Positions 8,189-18,486 of a stretch of DNA of 64,000 nucleotides are shown one piece after another (position 1 is the stretch's first letter; every line of letters starts with the position of its first letter). Both the position numbers and the translations under genes were made by a program. The stretch covers positions 124,001 through 188,000 of the forward strand of contig NZ_JAVIFW010000016.1 in assembly GCF_031157275.1 (NCBI RefSeq). The letters run 5' to 3'. The DNA comes from Streptomyces sp. LHD-70 (GTDB taxonomy: Bacteria > Actinomycetota > Actinomycetes > Streptomycetales > Streptomycetaceae). The notes beneath the pieces are model-generated. The model was not told the origin of the DNA and did not search any database. It worked only from the letters and a program-made list of their open reading frames with translations.

Positions 8189-10675
8189 TCAGCCGGTGGT
8201 GAAGCTGAAGTCGTCGACCTCGTAGAGCGCTTCGGTGCCCTCGCCCTTGAAGACCAGGAAGAGCGTGGTGGTCTCGGCGGGGGCGCCGCTCAGGTCGGCA
8301 CTCACGTCGGCGTAGGTCTCCGCGCCGCCGGTCGGGTCGACCTTGGCGGTGCCGAGGAGCTTGCCGTCGGCGGCTCCGGCGCGGACTTCGAGGGTGCCGC
8401 CGGCTCCGGCGGAGGCGACGCGGGCGGTGACCTTGGTGGCGTTGCCGAGGGCGTACGGCTTGAAGGAGACCCAGTCGCCGTTGTTGATCTCGCCGACGGC
8501 CTTGCCGCCGTGGGCGGCGCCGCGGCTCACCACGGACACGCCCTGGTTGTCGTCGAAGTGCTCGGCCTGGCGGTGCTTGGGCTGGACGACGTTCTGGTCG
8601 TGGGTGGTGAGGGCGGGCTGGCCGTTGGCACCCTTGTCGGTGTACTCGGCGTCGAAGACCCCGAAGATGTTGGCGTTGGGGTCGTGCTCGCCGTCGGCGG
8701 AGGTCTGGATGGTGCCCTCGCAGCCGTTGGCGGAGGTCACCGGGTGGCCGTGGCTGTCGTGGCCGAGGATGTGCGTGACCTTGACCTTGGAGCAGTCGAT
8801 GGTGCCGTCCTCCGGGTCGGTGACGGTGACCTTGAAGGGCACCTTGTCGCCGAAGGTGAACAGCTGGCCGTCGGCCGGGAGTTCGAGCTTCACGGTCGGC
8901 GCGGTGTTGCCGACGGTGATGTGGGCGCTGGCCGAGCCGGTGCGGCCGGTCTTGTCGGTGGCGGTGACGGTGGCCGCGTAGACGCCGTTCTTCTCGAAGG
9001 TGTGCGTGGGGTTCTGCTCGGTTGAGGTGGCTCCGTCGCCGAAGTCCCACTTGTACGTGAGCTTGTCGCCGTCGGCGTCGGTGGCGTCGGCCTTGAGCTG
9101 CACCTTCAGCGGGGTCTGGCCGCTGGTGACGTCGGCGTCGGCCTCGACGACGGGCGAGTGGCCGTCGGTGGCGTTCTCGATGCGGTAGAGCGCGGAGTGC
9201 TCGTCGCCGTTGAAGAAGCCGGTGCCGTAGTCGAGGACGTAGAGGGCGCCGTCGGGGCCGAAGTCCATGTCCATGACCTGGGTGCCGGTCCAGGGGAAGT
9301 CGTTGATGGACTGCACGGCGCCCGCGTCGTCCTGGGCGATCCGCTTGATCCAGCGGCGGCCGAACTCACCGGCGAAGAAGTTGCCGTCGTAGGCCTCCGG
9401 GAACTTCACCTGCGAGTCGGAGTTCGCGTCGTAGCGGTAGACGGGGCCGCCCATCGGGGACTCGGAGCCGGTGCCGAACTCGGGGACGGAGCCGCCGTCG
9501 TAGGGGATCCAGGCTGCCTGGGCGGGCGGCAGGTCGGTGAGGCCGGTGTTGTGCGGCGACTCGTTCTTCGGGGCGGCGCAGTCGAAGGCGGCGCCGGAGG
9601 TCTGGTCGGCGAAGTTGTAGTCGATGTACGCGTCGTTCTTGCCGGTGCAGTACGGCCAGCCGAAGTTGCCGGGCTTGGTGACGCGGGCGAACTCGACCTG
9701 TCCCGCGGGGCCGCGCTTGGGGTCGGCGGTGCCGGAGTCGGGGCCGTAGTCGCCGACGTAGACGGTGCCGGTGGGCTTGTCGACGCTCATGCGGAAGGGG
9801 TTGCGGAAGCCCATCGCGTAGATCTCGGGGCGGGTCTTCTCGGTGCCCTTGGCGAAGAGGTTGCCGTCCGGGACGGTGTACGAGCCGTCCTCGGCGACCT
9901 TGATGCGGAGGATCTTGCCGCGCAGGTCGTTGGTGTTGCCGGAGGTGCGCTGCGCGTCGTAGGCCGGGTTGCGGTTCGCGCGCTCGTCGATGGGGGTGAA
10001 GCCGTCGGAGGCGAAGGGGTTGGAGTCGTCGCCGGTCGACAGGTAGAGGTTGCCGTCCTTGTCGAAGTCGATGTCGCCGCCGACGTGGCAGCAGATGCCG
10101 CGGTTGGCGGGGATGTCGAGGACCTTCTTCTCGCTGGCCGCGTCGAGGGTGCCGTCCTCCTTGAGGACGAAGCGGGAGAGCCGGTTCACGCCGTCGAACT
10201 TGGCGAAGTCCTCGGCGGTGCCCTCGTTGGGCGCGTCACCGGAGGGGGTCTCCATGGGCGGGGCGTAGTAGAGGTAAACGGCCCGGTTCTGGGCGAAGTT
10301 GGGGTCTACGCCGACGCCCTGGAGGCCCTCCTCGTCGTGCGAGTAGACGGGTATCTTCCCGGCGACCTTGGTGGTGCCGGTGGCGTCGGTGAGGCGCAGG
10401 GTGCCGTCGCGGGAGGTGTGCAGGACCGAGCGGTCCGGGAGCACGTCGAGTGTCATCGGCTCGCCCATCTCGGGCTCGCCCTTGGCGAGGGTGACCTGCT
10501 GGAAGTCCTCGGCCTTGGGGTCCTTGCCCTTCTTCCCGGCCGCGGGTTCGACGCCCGATGTGGGCGCGTCCGGTACGGCGGCGGCGGGGGCGGCGAGGGT
10601 CAGCGATGCGGTCGCCATCACGGCGCCGGCGAGCAGGGCGAGCGTCTTGCGCAGTCTGAGCCTGTCTCTGTGCAC
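8189..10675 (-). CDS. Secreted PQQ-type sugar dehydrogenase with PKD and CBM6-like modules
   Basis: 828 residues from a GTG at 10675 with GGAGGAC about 6 bases upstream. Signal peptide with RLRLRKT then a hydrophobic stretch and APAAA cleavage region. Residues ~55-490 are a glucose/sorbosone-dehydrogenase propeller (LQGVGVDPNFAQNRAVYLYY, GICCHVGGDIDFDKDGNLYL, GFRNPFRMSVD, FGPDGALYVLDYGTG). It is followed by a PKD domain (YKWDFGDGATSTEQNPTHTF) and a C-terminal CBM6-like carbohydrate-binding module ending YEVDDFSFTTG. The enzyme should oxidise a sugar outside the cell with PQQ; Streptomyces often lack PQQ synthesis, so the cofactor source is uncertain. Probably the first gene of a two-gene operon under the operator at 10834. 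Confidence 0.87.
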   Translation of the reverse strand: MHRDRLRLRKTLALLAGAVMATASLTLAAPAAAVPDAPTSGVEPAAGKKGKDPKAEDFQQVTLAKGEPEMGEPMTLDVLPDRSVLHTSRDGTLRLTDATGTTKVAGKIPVYSHDEEGLQGVGVDPNFAQNRAVYLYYAPPMETPSGDAPNEGTAEDFAKFDGVNRLSRFVLKEDGTLDAASEKKVLDIPANRGICCHVGGDIDFDKDGNLYLSTGDDSNPFASDGFTPIDERANRNPAYDAQRTSGNTNDLRGKILRIKVAEDGSYTVPDGNLFAKGTEKTRPEIYAMGFRNPFRMSVDKPTGTVYVGDYGPDSGTADPKRGPAGQVEFARVTKPGNFGWPYCTGKNDAYIDYNFADQTSGAAFDCAAPKNESPHNTGLTDLPPAQAAWIPYDGGSVPEFGTGSESPMGGPVYRYDANSDSQVKFPEAYDGNFFAGEFGRRWIKRIAQDDAGAVQSINDFPWTGTQVMDMDFGPDGALYVLDYGTGFFNGDEHSALYRIENATDGHSPVVEADADVTSGQTPLKVQLKADATDADGDKLTYKWDFGDGATSTEQNPTHTFEKNGVYAATVTATDKTGRTGSASAHITVGNTAPTVKLELPADGQLFTFGDKVPFKVTVTDPEDGTIDCSKVKVTHILGHDSHGHPVTSANGCEGTIQTSADGEHDPNANIFGVFDAEYTDKGANGQPALTTHDQNVVQPKHRQAEHFDDNQGVSVVSRGAAHGGKAVGEINNGDWVSFKPYALGNATKVTARVASAGAGGTLEVRAGAADGKLLGTAKVDPTGGAETYADVSADLSGAPAETTTLFLVFKGEGTEALYEVDDFSFTTG

Positions 10676-10833
10676 GAATGTCCTCCGGAATGCGGCCGGT
10701 GGTACTTGGCGTGTGCGATACGTGCGGTGCGCCGGGGTGCGCCGTCACCCCGGAGGGGCTCGTTTCCCTACATCTCAGGGAAGGTAGCCACGTTTGTCCC
10801 CGATAGAAAGCCCTTGCACAGAACAGGAGTTGG

Positions 10834-10858
10834 ACTTTTCCCTGAGTCTGGACAAAGT
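10834..10858. promoter_or_regulatory. Putative ROK operator upstream of the sugar dehydrogenase gene
   Basis: Imperfect palindrome with half-sites ACTTTTCCCTGA and TCTGGACAAAGT around a central G. Its inner 23 bases (10835-10857) agree at 19 positions with the palindrome at 18434-18456 in front of the ROK regulator gene. It stands about 160 bases before the dehydrogenase start and after the stop of the isomerase gene, so it most likely controls the dehydrogenase-ThuA operon. The rest of 10676-10879 shows no gene. Confidence 0.6.
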
Positions 10859-10879
10859 GCTCAAGTGTGGGGGAATGAT

Positions 10880-11884
<1,005 letters not shown>

Positions 11885-11890
11885 CGGTTC

Positions 11891-13126
11891 TCAAACCTCC
11901 AGGTCCGAAGCGTCCAGTGCCGGGATCGGGGTGTACGAGGAGTTCTTCGCCGCGCTCTCCTCCACCGCCGCGAGGACCCGCTGCACCCGCAGGCCGTCGG
12001 CGAAGGACGGCTCGGGCTGGGTGCCCGTGGCGATGGCGTGCACGAGGTCGCGGGCCTGGTGCGCGAAGGTGTGCTCGTAGCCGAGGGCGTGCCCCGGCGG
12101 CCACCAGCCCTCCAAGTACGGATGGTCGGCCTCGGTGACGAGGATGCGCCGGAAGCCCGCCGAGACCGCGGGCTCGGTGTCGTCGTGGAAGGACAGCTCG
12201 TTGAGCCGCTCCAGGTCGAAGGCCAACGAGCCCTTCTCGCCGTTGACTTCGAGGCGCAGCGCGTTCTTCCGGCCGGTCGCGAACCGGGTCGCCTCGAACG
12301 TGGCGAGCGCCCCGGAGGCGAGCCGCGCGGTGAACACGGCCGCGTCGTCGACGGTCACGGGCCCGCGCGCGGTTCCCGAGGCTCCCCCGCCCGCCGCGAG
12401 CCCGGCGGACGCCCCGGCGAGCAGGGGCCGTTCCCGTACGAAGGTCTCGGTCATCGCGGAGACGCCGACGATGTGCTCGCCCGCGACGTACTGCGCGAGG
12501 TCCACGATGTGCGCGCCGAGGTCGCCGAGCGCGCCCGAACCGGCGTGCTCCCGCTCCAGGCGCCAGGTCAGCGGGAACTCCGGGTCGACCAGCCAGTCCT
12601 GGAGATACACCACGCGCACATGCCGGATGCGGCCGAGGCGGCCCTCGGCGATCATGCGGCGGGCCAGGGCCATCGCGGGCACGCGACGGTAGTTGAACCC
12701 CACCATCGCCAACTGGCCGCGCCCACGCGCCCGTTCGGCCGCATCGGCCATCGCCTCCGCCTCCTCCACGGAGTTGGCGAGCGGCTTCTCGCACAGCACG
12801 TGCTTGCCCGCGTCCAGGGCCGCGATCGCGATCTCGGCGTGGCTGTCGCCCGGCGTGCAGATGTCGACGAGCTGCACGTCGTCGCGGTCGAGGAGGGCAC
12901 GCCAGTCGGTCTCGGCGTGGGACCAGCCGAGGCGGTCGGCGGCGGCCCGTACGGCGCCTCCGTCGCGGCCGCAGATCGCCGTCAGCCGCGGTGCGAGCGG
13001 CAGGTCGAAGACGCGGCCGACGGTGCGCCAGCCCTGGGAGTGCGCGGCCCCCATGAAGGCGTAGCCGACCATGCCGACGCCCAGGTGCGGCCGTTCGGTC
13101 TCGCCCTGCTCCCCGTTGTGCTGCAT
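11891..13126 (-). CDS. Gfo/Idh/MocA-family NAD(P)-dependent sugar oxidoreductase
   Basis: 411 residues from the ATG at 13126 with AGGAGG 8 bases upstream. N-terminal Rossmann fold (LGVGMVGYAFMGAAHSQGWR), the family lysine motif HVLCEKPLANSVEEAE near residue 100, and the substrate-side segment GSGALGDLGAHIVDLAQYV. Such enzymes oxidise or reduce a sugar hydroxyl at C1 or C3. Residues ~235-255 hold a Gly/Ala-rich insertion (AGASAGLAAGGGASGTARG). Downstream of the binding-protein gene and upstream of the isomerase in one operon; likely cytosolic partner of the importer. Confidence 0.9.
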   Translation of the reverse strand: MQHNGEQGETERPHLGVGMVGYAFMGAAHSQGWRTVGRVFDLPLAPRLTAICGRDGGAVRAAADRLGWSHAETDWRALLDRDDVQLVDICTPGDSHAEIAIAALDAGKHVLCEKPLANSVEEAEAMADAAERARGRGQLAMVGFNYRRVPAMALARRMIAEGRLGRIRHVRVVYLQDWLVDPEFPLTWRLEREHAGSGALGDLGAHIVDLAQYVAGEHIVGVSAMTETFVRERPLLAGASAGLAAGGGASGTARGPVTVDDAAVFTARLASGALATFEATRFATGRKNALRLEVNGEKGSLAFDLERLNELSFHDDTEPAVSAGFRRILVTEADHPYLEGWWPPGHALGYEHTFAHQARDLVHAIATGTQPEPSFADGLRVQRVLAAVEESAAKNSSYTPIPALDASDLEV

Positions 13127-13185
13127 ACGAAATGCCTCCTCGTCGACGGCGGTGGGGGGTGTGGTCAACCCTGGTTCCGGGCCGC

Positions 13186-14247
13186 TCACTTGAAGCCGGT
13201 GGACATGTACTGCTTGACGTTGTCCTTGGTGACGACGGCCGAGTAGAGCGTGATCGACGACGGGATCTCGAACTCCGCCATGCCGCCGACGCCCTTGCCC
13301 TGGCCGAGTGCGCGGGCCAGGTCGATCGCGGAGGCGGCCATCGTCGGCGGGTAGAGGACGGTGGCCTTGAGGACGCCCTCGCCGGACTCGATGGCCTTCA
13401 TCGCGGAGAGCGCGCCCGCCCCGCCGACCATGAAGAAGTCGTCCCGGCCGGCCTGCTCGATGGCGCGCAGGGCGCCCACGCCCTGGTCGTCGTCGTGGTT
13501 CCACAGGGCGTCGAAGTTCTTCTGCGCCTGGAGGAGTTGGGACATCTTGGACTGGCCGGACTCGACGGTGAACTCGGCGGCCTGCCGGGCGACCTTCTTG
13601 ATGTTCGGGTAGTTCTTCAGGGCGGCGTCGAAGCCCTCGGTGCGCTGCTTGGTGAGCTCCAGGTTGTCGAGCCCGGCGAGCTCGACGACCTTGGCGTTCT
13701 TCTTGTCCTTGAGCTGCTCGCCGATGTAGTGCCCGGCGTTGAGGCCCATGCCGTAGTTGTCGCCGCCGATCCAGCAGCGGTACGCCTGCGGGTTCGCGAA
13801 GATCCGGTCGAGGTTGACGACGGGGATGCCGGCCCGCATCGCCTTGAGCCCGGCCTGCGTCATGGCCTTGCCGTCGGCGGGCAGGATGACGAGGACGTCG
13901 ACCTTCTTGTTGATGAGGGTGTCGATCTGCCCGATCTGCGCCGCCGTGTCGTTGGAGCCCTCGGTGATCTCCAGGGTGACGTCCTTGTACTTCTTGGCGC
14001 GTTCCTTGGCGTTGACGTTGATGGCGTTGAGCCAGCCGTGGTCGGCCTGGGGCCCGGCGAAGCCGATGGTGACGGGCTTGCCCGGCTTGTCGTCGGCGAC
14101 GGGCGCGTCGGCCGCCTGGCCGCCGCTGCCCTCCTTGGGCTCGTTGCTGGTGCAGGCGGTGAGGAACGCTCCGCCGGAGAGAGCGGCGGCTCCGAAGAGG
14201 AGCCTTCTGCGGGTGGCGGCGGTTGGCAGGCTTGGCTTGTCAGACAT
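13186..14247 (-). CDS. Sugar ABC transporter substrate-binding lipoprotein (Tat type)
   Basis: 353 residues. The N-terminus has twin arginines (TRRRLLFGAAALSGG) and a lipobox FLTAC, so it is probably a Tat-exported lipoprotein. The body is a periplasmic-binding-protein type 1 fold of the ribose/LacI class: GFAGPQADHGWLNAIN, VDVLVILPADGKAMTQA, IPVVNLDRIF, ALWNHDDDQGVGALRAI. It delivers a mono- or disaccharide-like ligand to the permease and ATPase encoded just upstream (14316-16924). Ligand not predictable. Confidence 0.92.
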   Translation of the reverse strand: MSDKPSLPTAATRRRLLFGAAALSGGAFLTACTSNEPKEGSGGQAADAPVADDKPGKPVTIGFAGPQADHGWLNAINVNAKERAKKYKDVTLEITEGSNDTAAQIGQIDTLINKKVDVLVILPADGKAMTQAGLKAMRAGIPVVNLDRIFANPQAYRCWIGGDNYGMGLNAGHYIGEQLKDKKNAKVVELAGLDNLELTKQRTEGFDAALKNYPNIKKVARQAAEFTVESGQSKMSQLLQAQKNFDALWNHDDDQGVGALRAIEQAGRDDFFMVGGAGALSAMKAIESGEGVLKATVLYPPTMAASAIDLARALGQGKGVGGMAEFEIPSSITLYSAVVTKDNVKQYMSTGFK

Positions 14248-14315
14248 GGCGGACCCTTCGCGTAAGGCCGGTCTCTACGGGGAAGTGCGGTGCTGCACGG
14301 GGAAGTTCGGGCTGG

Positions 14316-15368
14316 TCAGGGCGTGTGCGACGTACGCCGCTGGACGAGCACCGCGGCGACGATGATCGCGCCCTTGGCGATCTGCTGGGTCGCGCTCTCC
14401 AGGTTGTTGAGCGCGAAGATGTTCTGGATCGTGATGAAGATCAGTACGCCGAGGACGGAGCCGGTGACGGTGCCCCGGCCACCGCTGAGCAGGGTGCCGC
14501 CGATGATCGCGGCGGCGATGGCGTCCAGCTCGTACAGGTTGCCGTTGGTGTTCTGGCCCGACCCGGCGAGCACGATCAGCAGGAACGCGGCGATGCCGCA
14601 GCACAGGCCGGACAGCAGATACAGGTAGAGGCGCTGACGGCGGACGTCGATGCCGGCGAGCCGGGCGGCCTCCGCGTTGCCGCCGACGGCGACGGTGCGG
14701 CGGCCGAACGTGGTCCGGTTGAGGACCAGCCAGCCGATCACCGTGACGGCGGCGAAGACCAGGACGAGCGGCGGGATGCCGAGGAGGTACGCGTCGCGCT
14801 CGCCGAGGTCGAGGACCGACGGGATGGTCACCATCTGCGTCTTGCCCTCGGTGATCTGCAGGGCGAGCCCGCGCGCCGAGGCCAGCATGGCGAGGGTGGC
14901 GATGAACGGCACCATGCCGCCGTACGCGATGAGCACGCCGTTGACGAGTCCGCAGCCCAGGCCGACGATCACGGCGGTGAAGAGGATGCCCGCGAAGCCG
15001 TACTCCTGGGTGGCGACGGTGGTGGCCCAGACCGAGGCGAGGGCGACGATCGCGCCGACGGACAGGTCGATGCCGCCGGAGGTGATCACGAACGTCATGC
15101 CGACGGTGACCACGCCGATCACCGAGGCCTGCGTGAGGATCAGCTGGACGTTGCTGGTGGCGAGGAACGCGTCGGGCTTGGTGAGACCGCCGATCAGGGC
15201 GAGCCCGACGAGGACGCCGATCAGGGACAGGGTGCGCACGTCGGCGCGGAACAGGCGGGCGCTCCAGGGGCTGCCGTCGCCGCCGCCGGAAGCGGACTTC
15301 CCAGATCCGGGTCCGCCGCCGTCGAGCAGGGGTCCCTCCTGCCGTGCGGGCGTCGCTGGCTGCGTCAT
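14316..15368 (-). CDS. Ribose-type sugar ABC transporter permease
   Basis: 350 residues from an ATG at 15368 that overlaps the ATPase stop by 4 bases (ATGA); a longer frame upstream only reads through the ATPase gene. RbsC-family membrane protein with about ten hydrophobic segments, the motifs GMTFVITSGGIDLSVGAIVA, GNAEAARLAGIDVRR (EAA-like coupling loop) and LDAIAAAIIGGTLLSGGRGT. A Gly/Ser-rich cytosolic N-terminal stretch of about 35 residues precedes the first helix. Forms the import channel with the ATPase and binding protein of the same operon. Confidence 0.92.
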   Translation of the reverse strand: MTQPATPARQEGPLLDGGGPGSGKSASGGGDGSPWSARLFRADVRTLSLIGVLVGLALIGGLTKPDAFLATSNVQLILTQASVIGVVTVGMTFVITSGGIDLSVGAIVALASVWATTVATQEYGFAGILFTAVIVGLGCGLVNGVLIAYGGMVPFIATLAMLASARGLALQITEGKTQMVTIPSVLDLGERDAYLLGIPPLVLVFAAVTVIGWLVLNRTTFGRRTVAVGGNAEAARLAGIDVRRQRLYLYLLSGLCCGIAAFLLIVLAGSGQNTNGNLYELDAIAAAIIGGTLLSGGRGTVTGSVLGVLIFITIQNIFALNNLESATQQIAKGAIIVAAVLVQRRTSHTP

Positions 15369-16924
15369 GACGCCGGGCTCCCTTCCATCACGAGATCGAG
15401 TACGCGGTGTTCGTCGAGGTCGCGCGCGGGCGCAGTGTGGACGACGCGGCCCTCGCGCAGGACGAGGACGCGGTCGGCGAGGCCGAGGACTTCGGGGACC
15501 TCGCTGGAGACGAGGAGCACGCCCAGCCCGTCGTCGGCGAGCCTGCGGATCACGGCGTACAGCTCGGCGCGGGCGCCGACGTCCACGCCGCGGGTGGGCT
15601 CGTCGAGGAGCAGTACCCGGCAGCCGCGGAGCAGCCAACGGGCGAGTACGGCCTTCTGCTGGTTGCCGCCGGAGAGGGTGCGCACGGGCGCGGAGGGCCG
15701 GTCGGGCTTGAGGGACAGTTCGCGGGTGGCGCGGCGCGCGGCGGTGAACTCGGCGCCCCGGTCGAGCCAGCCTCCGCGCGAGAAGCGGGACATGGAGGAG
15801 ACGGAGACGTTCCGGGTGATGGACTCCAGCATCAGCAGGGCCTGTGCCTTGCGCTCCTCGGGGGCGAGACCGAGCCCGGCGCGCACGGCGGACCGCACGC
15901 TCCCGGTCTTCAACGGCCGCCCGTCGACGAGCACTTGACCGGCATCCGGTTTGCGTGCGCCGTAGATGGTCTCCAGGATCTCGGAGCGCCCGGAGCCCAC
16001 GAGTCCGGCGAGCCCGACGATCTCGCCGGGGCGCACCTCCAGGTCGACGGGCTCGAACTCCTCGGCCCTGGTCAGGCCCCGCACGCTCAACAGGGGCTCG
16101 CCAAGCGGCACTTGAGCGGGCCGCTCGGGGAAGACGTACTCGACGTTGCGGCCGGTCATCAGGGCGACCACGTCACGGGTCGGGGTGGACTTGGCGGGCA
16201 GTCCGCCGGCGACGGCGCGGCCGTCCTTGAGGACGGTGACGCGGTCGCCGATGCGCCGGATCTCTTCGAGGCGGTGCGAGATGTAGACGACGGCGACGCC
16301 TTCGGCGGTGAGGTCGGCGACGATCCGGAAGAGGTTGGCGACCTCGTCGGGGTCGAGTGCGGCGGACGGCTCGTCCATCACGATGAGCCGTACGTCGTGG
16401 GAGAGCGCCCGCGCCATGGAGACGATCTGCTGCTGCGCGGCGGAGAGTTCGCCGACGAGCCGGGCCGGGTCGATCTCGGCGTGCCCGAGCCGGCTGAGCA
16501 GCCCGGCGGCGGTGTTCCGTGCCTCCCGGCCGCGTACGACGAAACCGGCGGCGGTGGGCTCGTGCCCGAGGAAGACGTTCTCGGCGACGGAGAGCCCCTC
16601 CACCAGGTCGAGTTCCTGGTAGATGGTGGCGACACCGAGGCGCATGGCGGCGATCGGCGACTTCAGGGTGACGGTGTCGCCGCGCCAGGTGATGCGGCCG
16701 CCGTCGGGCTGGTGAGCGCCGGCGAGCACCTTGATGAGGGTGGACTTGCCGGCGCCGTTCTGCCCGAGCAGGCAGTGCACTTCACCGGCGCGCACCTCCA
16801 GGTCCACGCCGTCGAGCGCGCGGACGCCGGGGAAGGACTTGGTGATGCCGGACATGGTGAGCAGGGGCGGCGCGTCGGCGGAGGTCACCGACTCGGCGGC
16901 GGGCAGCGGTGGTTCTGGTGCCAT
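15365..16924 (-). CDS. Ribose-type sugar ABC transporter ATPase (two ABC domains)
   Basis: 519 residues, ATG at 16924. Two ABC cassettes as in RbsA/MglA. Cassette 1 has Walker A GQNGAGKST, signature LSAAQQQIVSMARAL and Walker B LIVMDEPSAALD. Cassette 2 has a degenerate Walker A GLVGSGRSE, signature LSGGNQQKAVLARWL and LLLDEPTRGVDVGA. Asymmetric sites are normal for the family. First structural gene after the ROK regulator; 175 bases with short tandem repeats separate the two genes. Confidence 0.93.
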   Translation of the reverse strand: MAPEPPLPAAESVTSADAPPLLTMSGITKSFPGVRALDGVDLEVRAGEVHCLLGQNGAGKSTLIKVLAGAHQPDGGRITWRGDTVTLKSPIAAMRLGVATIYQELDLVEGLSVAENVFLGHEPTAAGFVVRGREARNTAAGLLSRLGHAEIDPARLVGELSAAQQQIVSMARALSHDVRLIVMDEPSAALDPDEVANLFRIVADLTAEGVAVVYISHRLEEIRRIGDRVTVLKDGRAVAGGLPAKSTPTRDVVALMTGRNVEYVFPERPAQVPLGEPLLSVRGLTRAEEFEPVDLEVRPGEIVGLAGLVGSGRSEILETIYGARKPDAGQVLVDGRPLKTGSVRSAVRAGLGLAPEERKAQALLMLESITRNVSVSSMSRFSRGGWLDRGAEFTAARRATRELSLKPDRPSAPVRTLSGGNQQKAVLARWLLRGCRVLLLDEPTRGVDVGARAELYAVIRRLADDGLGVLLVSSEVPEVLGLADRVLVLREGRVVHTAPARDLDEHRVLDLVMEGSPAS

Positions 16925-16949
16925 GGGTGGTTCCCCTTGCGGGTGCGGG

Positions 16950-17072
16950 GCAGGTTCAGGCAGAGCAGGTTCAGGGCAGAGCAGGTTCAGGGCAGGGCAG
17001 AGCAGGGCAAAGCGGGCGGTGCGGGACGCGCTGTGCTGTCGTACGGGCTACGCGGGTGCTGTCGTACGGGCT
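16950..17072. repeat. Short tandem repeats between the ROK gene and the ABC operon
   Basis: 16950-16996 holds three head-to-tail copies of a ~16-base unit (GCAGGTTCAGGGCAGA; first copy one base shorter), followed by related GCAG-rich sequence. 17033-17049 and 17056-17072 are two exact copies of GTGCTGTCGTACGGGCT. They occupy most of the 174-base leader in front of the ATPase gene. No operator like 18434 is seen here, so the operon may be read through from the ROK gene. Confidence 0.7.
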
Positions 17073-17098
17073 TGCTGCTGTGCGGGCGTACGTACCGG

Positions 17099-18289
17099 TC
17101 AGGCCGGTGAGAACAGGTGGTCGCTGATCAGGCGGGCGGCGCCGATGACTCCGGCGGTGGGGCCCAACTCGCCCAGGACGATGGGGAGATTGCCGGTCGC
17201 GAGGGGCAGCGACTGGCGGTAGACCTGGGTGCGGATCGCGGCGAGGAGCGTGTGCCCGAGTCCGGTCACGCCACCGCCGATCACCACCAGGCCGGGATTG
17301 AAGAAGCTGACGAGTCCGGCGATGACCTGGCCGGTGCGGTTGCCGCCCTCTCGGATCAGTTCGAGGGCGACGGGGTCGCCCGCGGCAGCGGCGGCGGCCA
17401 CGTCGACGGCGGAGAGGGAGCCCGCGGCTTCGAGTCGGCCGGCGAGTTCCGCCGAGCGGCCCTGGATGGCGGCCTCCTCGGCGTCCCGCGCGAGGGCGGC
17501 ACCGCTGAAGTGCGCCTCCAGGCAGCCCTTGTTGCCGCAGGCGCAGGGCCGTCCGTCGGGTTCGACCTGGATGTGGCCGATGTCCCCGGCACTGCCCGTC
17601 GTACCGCGGTAGACCTCGGCGCCGACGACGAGGCCGCAGCCGATGCCCGTACCGATCTTGACGCAGATGAAGTCGTCCACGGAACGGGCGACTCCGGCGT
17701 GCTGTTCGCCCATGGCCATGAGGTTCACGTCGTTGTCGACCATGACCGGGCAGCCGAGGTCCTGGCTGAGCGCCTCGCGCACCGGGAAGCCGTCCCAGCC
17801 GGGCATGATCGGCGGTGCGACGGGGATGCCCTCGGGGAACCGGACGGGTCCCGGCACTCCGATGCCGCTGCCGTCGAAGCCCTCGGCGAGCCCGGAGGCC
17901 TTCAACTTGGCCGCCATGGCGAGGACTTGCTCGAAGACCGCGACAGGCCCCTCGCGTACGTCCATCGGCTGGTTGATGTGGCCGAGCACTTCCAGCTCGG
18001 CGTTGGTGACGGCCACGTCGACCGAGGTGGCGCCGATGTCCACGCCGAGGAAACGGAGTTCGGGCGCGAGCCGGATGTTGTGCGAGCGGCGGCCGCCGCG
18101 CGAGGCGGCGAGTCCGTCGGCGACGACGAGGCCGGTCTCCAGGAGCCGGTCGACCTCGACAGCCAGCTTCGACCGGGAGAGGTCGACCTGATCACCCAGC
18201 TGGGCACGGGAGTTGGGCCCGCCGTCACGCAGCAGGCGGAGCAGTCGCGCCTGGTGCGCGTTCGCGGGTCGAGCCGTCATCCGTCTCAC
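17099..18289 (-). CDS. ROK-family transcriptional repressor of the sugar operon
   Basis: 396 residues from a GTG at 18289, preferred because GGAGG stands 6 bases upstream; an ATG 9 bases further in (18280) is also possible. Winged helix-turn-helix at residues ~12-65 (RAQLGDQVDLSRSKLAVEV), then the ROK sugar-kinase-like body: LGVDIGATSVDVAVT, GIGVPGPV, and the zinc motif CACGNKGCLEAHFSG. Such proteins repress until a sugar binds. It precedes the ABC importer, and its own promoter region has a 23-base palindrome that recurs before the sugar dehydrogenase, so autoregulation and control of both operons is likely. Confidence 0.9.
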   Translation of the reverse strand: MRRMTARPANAHQARLLRLLRDGGPNSRAQLGDQVDLSRSKLAVEVDRLLETGLVVADGLAASRGGRRSHNIRLAPELRFLGVDIGATSVDVAVTNAELEVLGHINQPMDVREGPVAVFEQVLAMAAKLKASGLAEGFDGSGIGVPGPVRFPEGIPVAPPIMPGWDGFPVREALSQDLGCPVMVDNDVNLMAMGEQHAGVARSVDDFICVKIGTGIGCGLVVGAEVYRGTTGSAGDIGHIQVEPDGRPCACGNKGCLEAHFSGAALARDAEEAAIQGRSAELAGRLEAAGSLSAVDVAAAAAAGDPVALELIREGGNRTGQVIAGLVSFFNPGLVVIGGGVTGLGHTLLAAIRTQVYRQSLPLATGNLPIVLGELGPTAGVIGAARLISDHLFSPA

Positions 18290-18433
18290 GCCGCCCCTCC
18301 CGCCGTCGACAGGCCTCATCGGACGGCACCACCGCCCTTCAGCCGCTACGGGCCGTCGGTGGCGCCTGCTTTCGAGGGGAACGTAGCAGCGGCTGCCGGG
18401 GGTGGGAAGAACTTGCGCAGGAAGTGGGTCCTA

Positions 18434-18456
18434 CTTTTTCCTGCGGCAGGACAAAG
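18434..18456. promoter_or_regulatory. Putative ROK operator upstream of the ROK gene
   Basis: Inverted repeat with 11-base arms CTTTTTCCTGC and GCAGGACAAAG around one G; only one base pair of the arms mismatches. It lies in the intergenic space 18290-18486 before the ROK gene (minus) and after the GntR gene stop. The related copy at 10835-10857 supports a shared regulator binding site. Confidence 0.65.
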
Positions 18457-18486
18457 GGTGGTCGTCGTGCAGGGCGAGCGGGCGTG

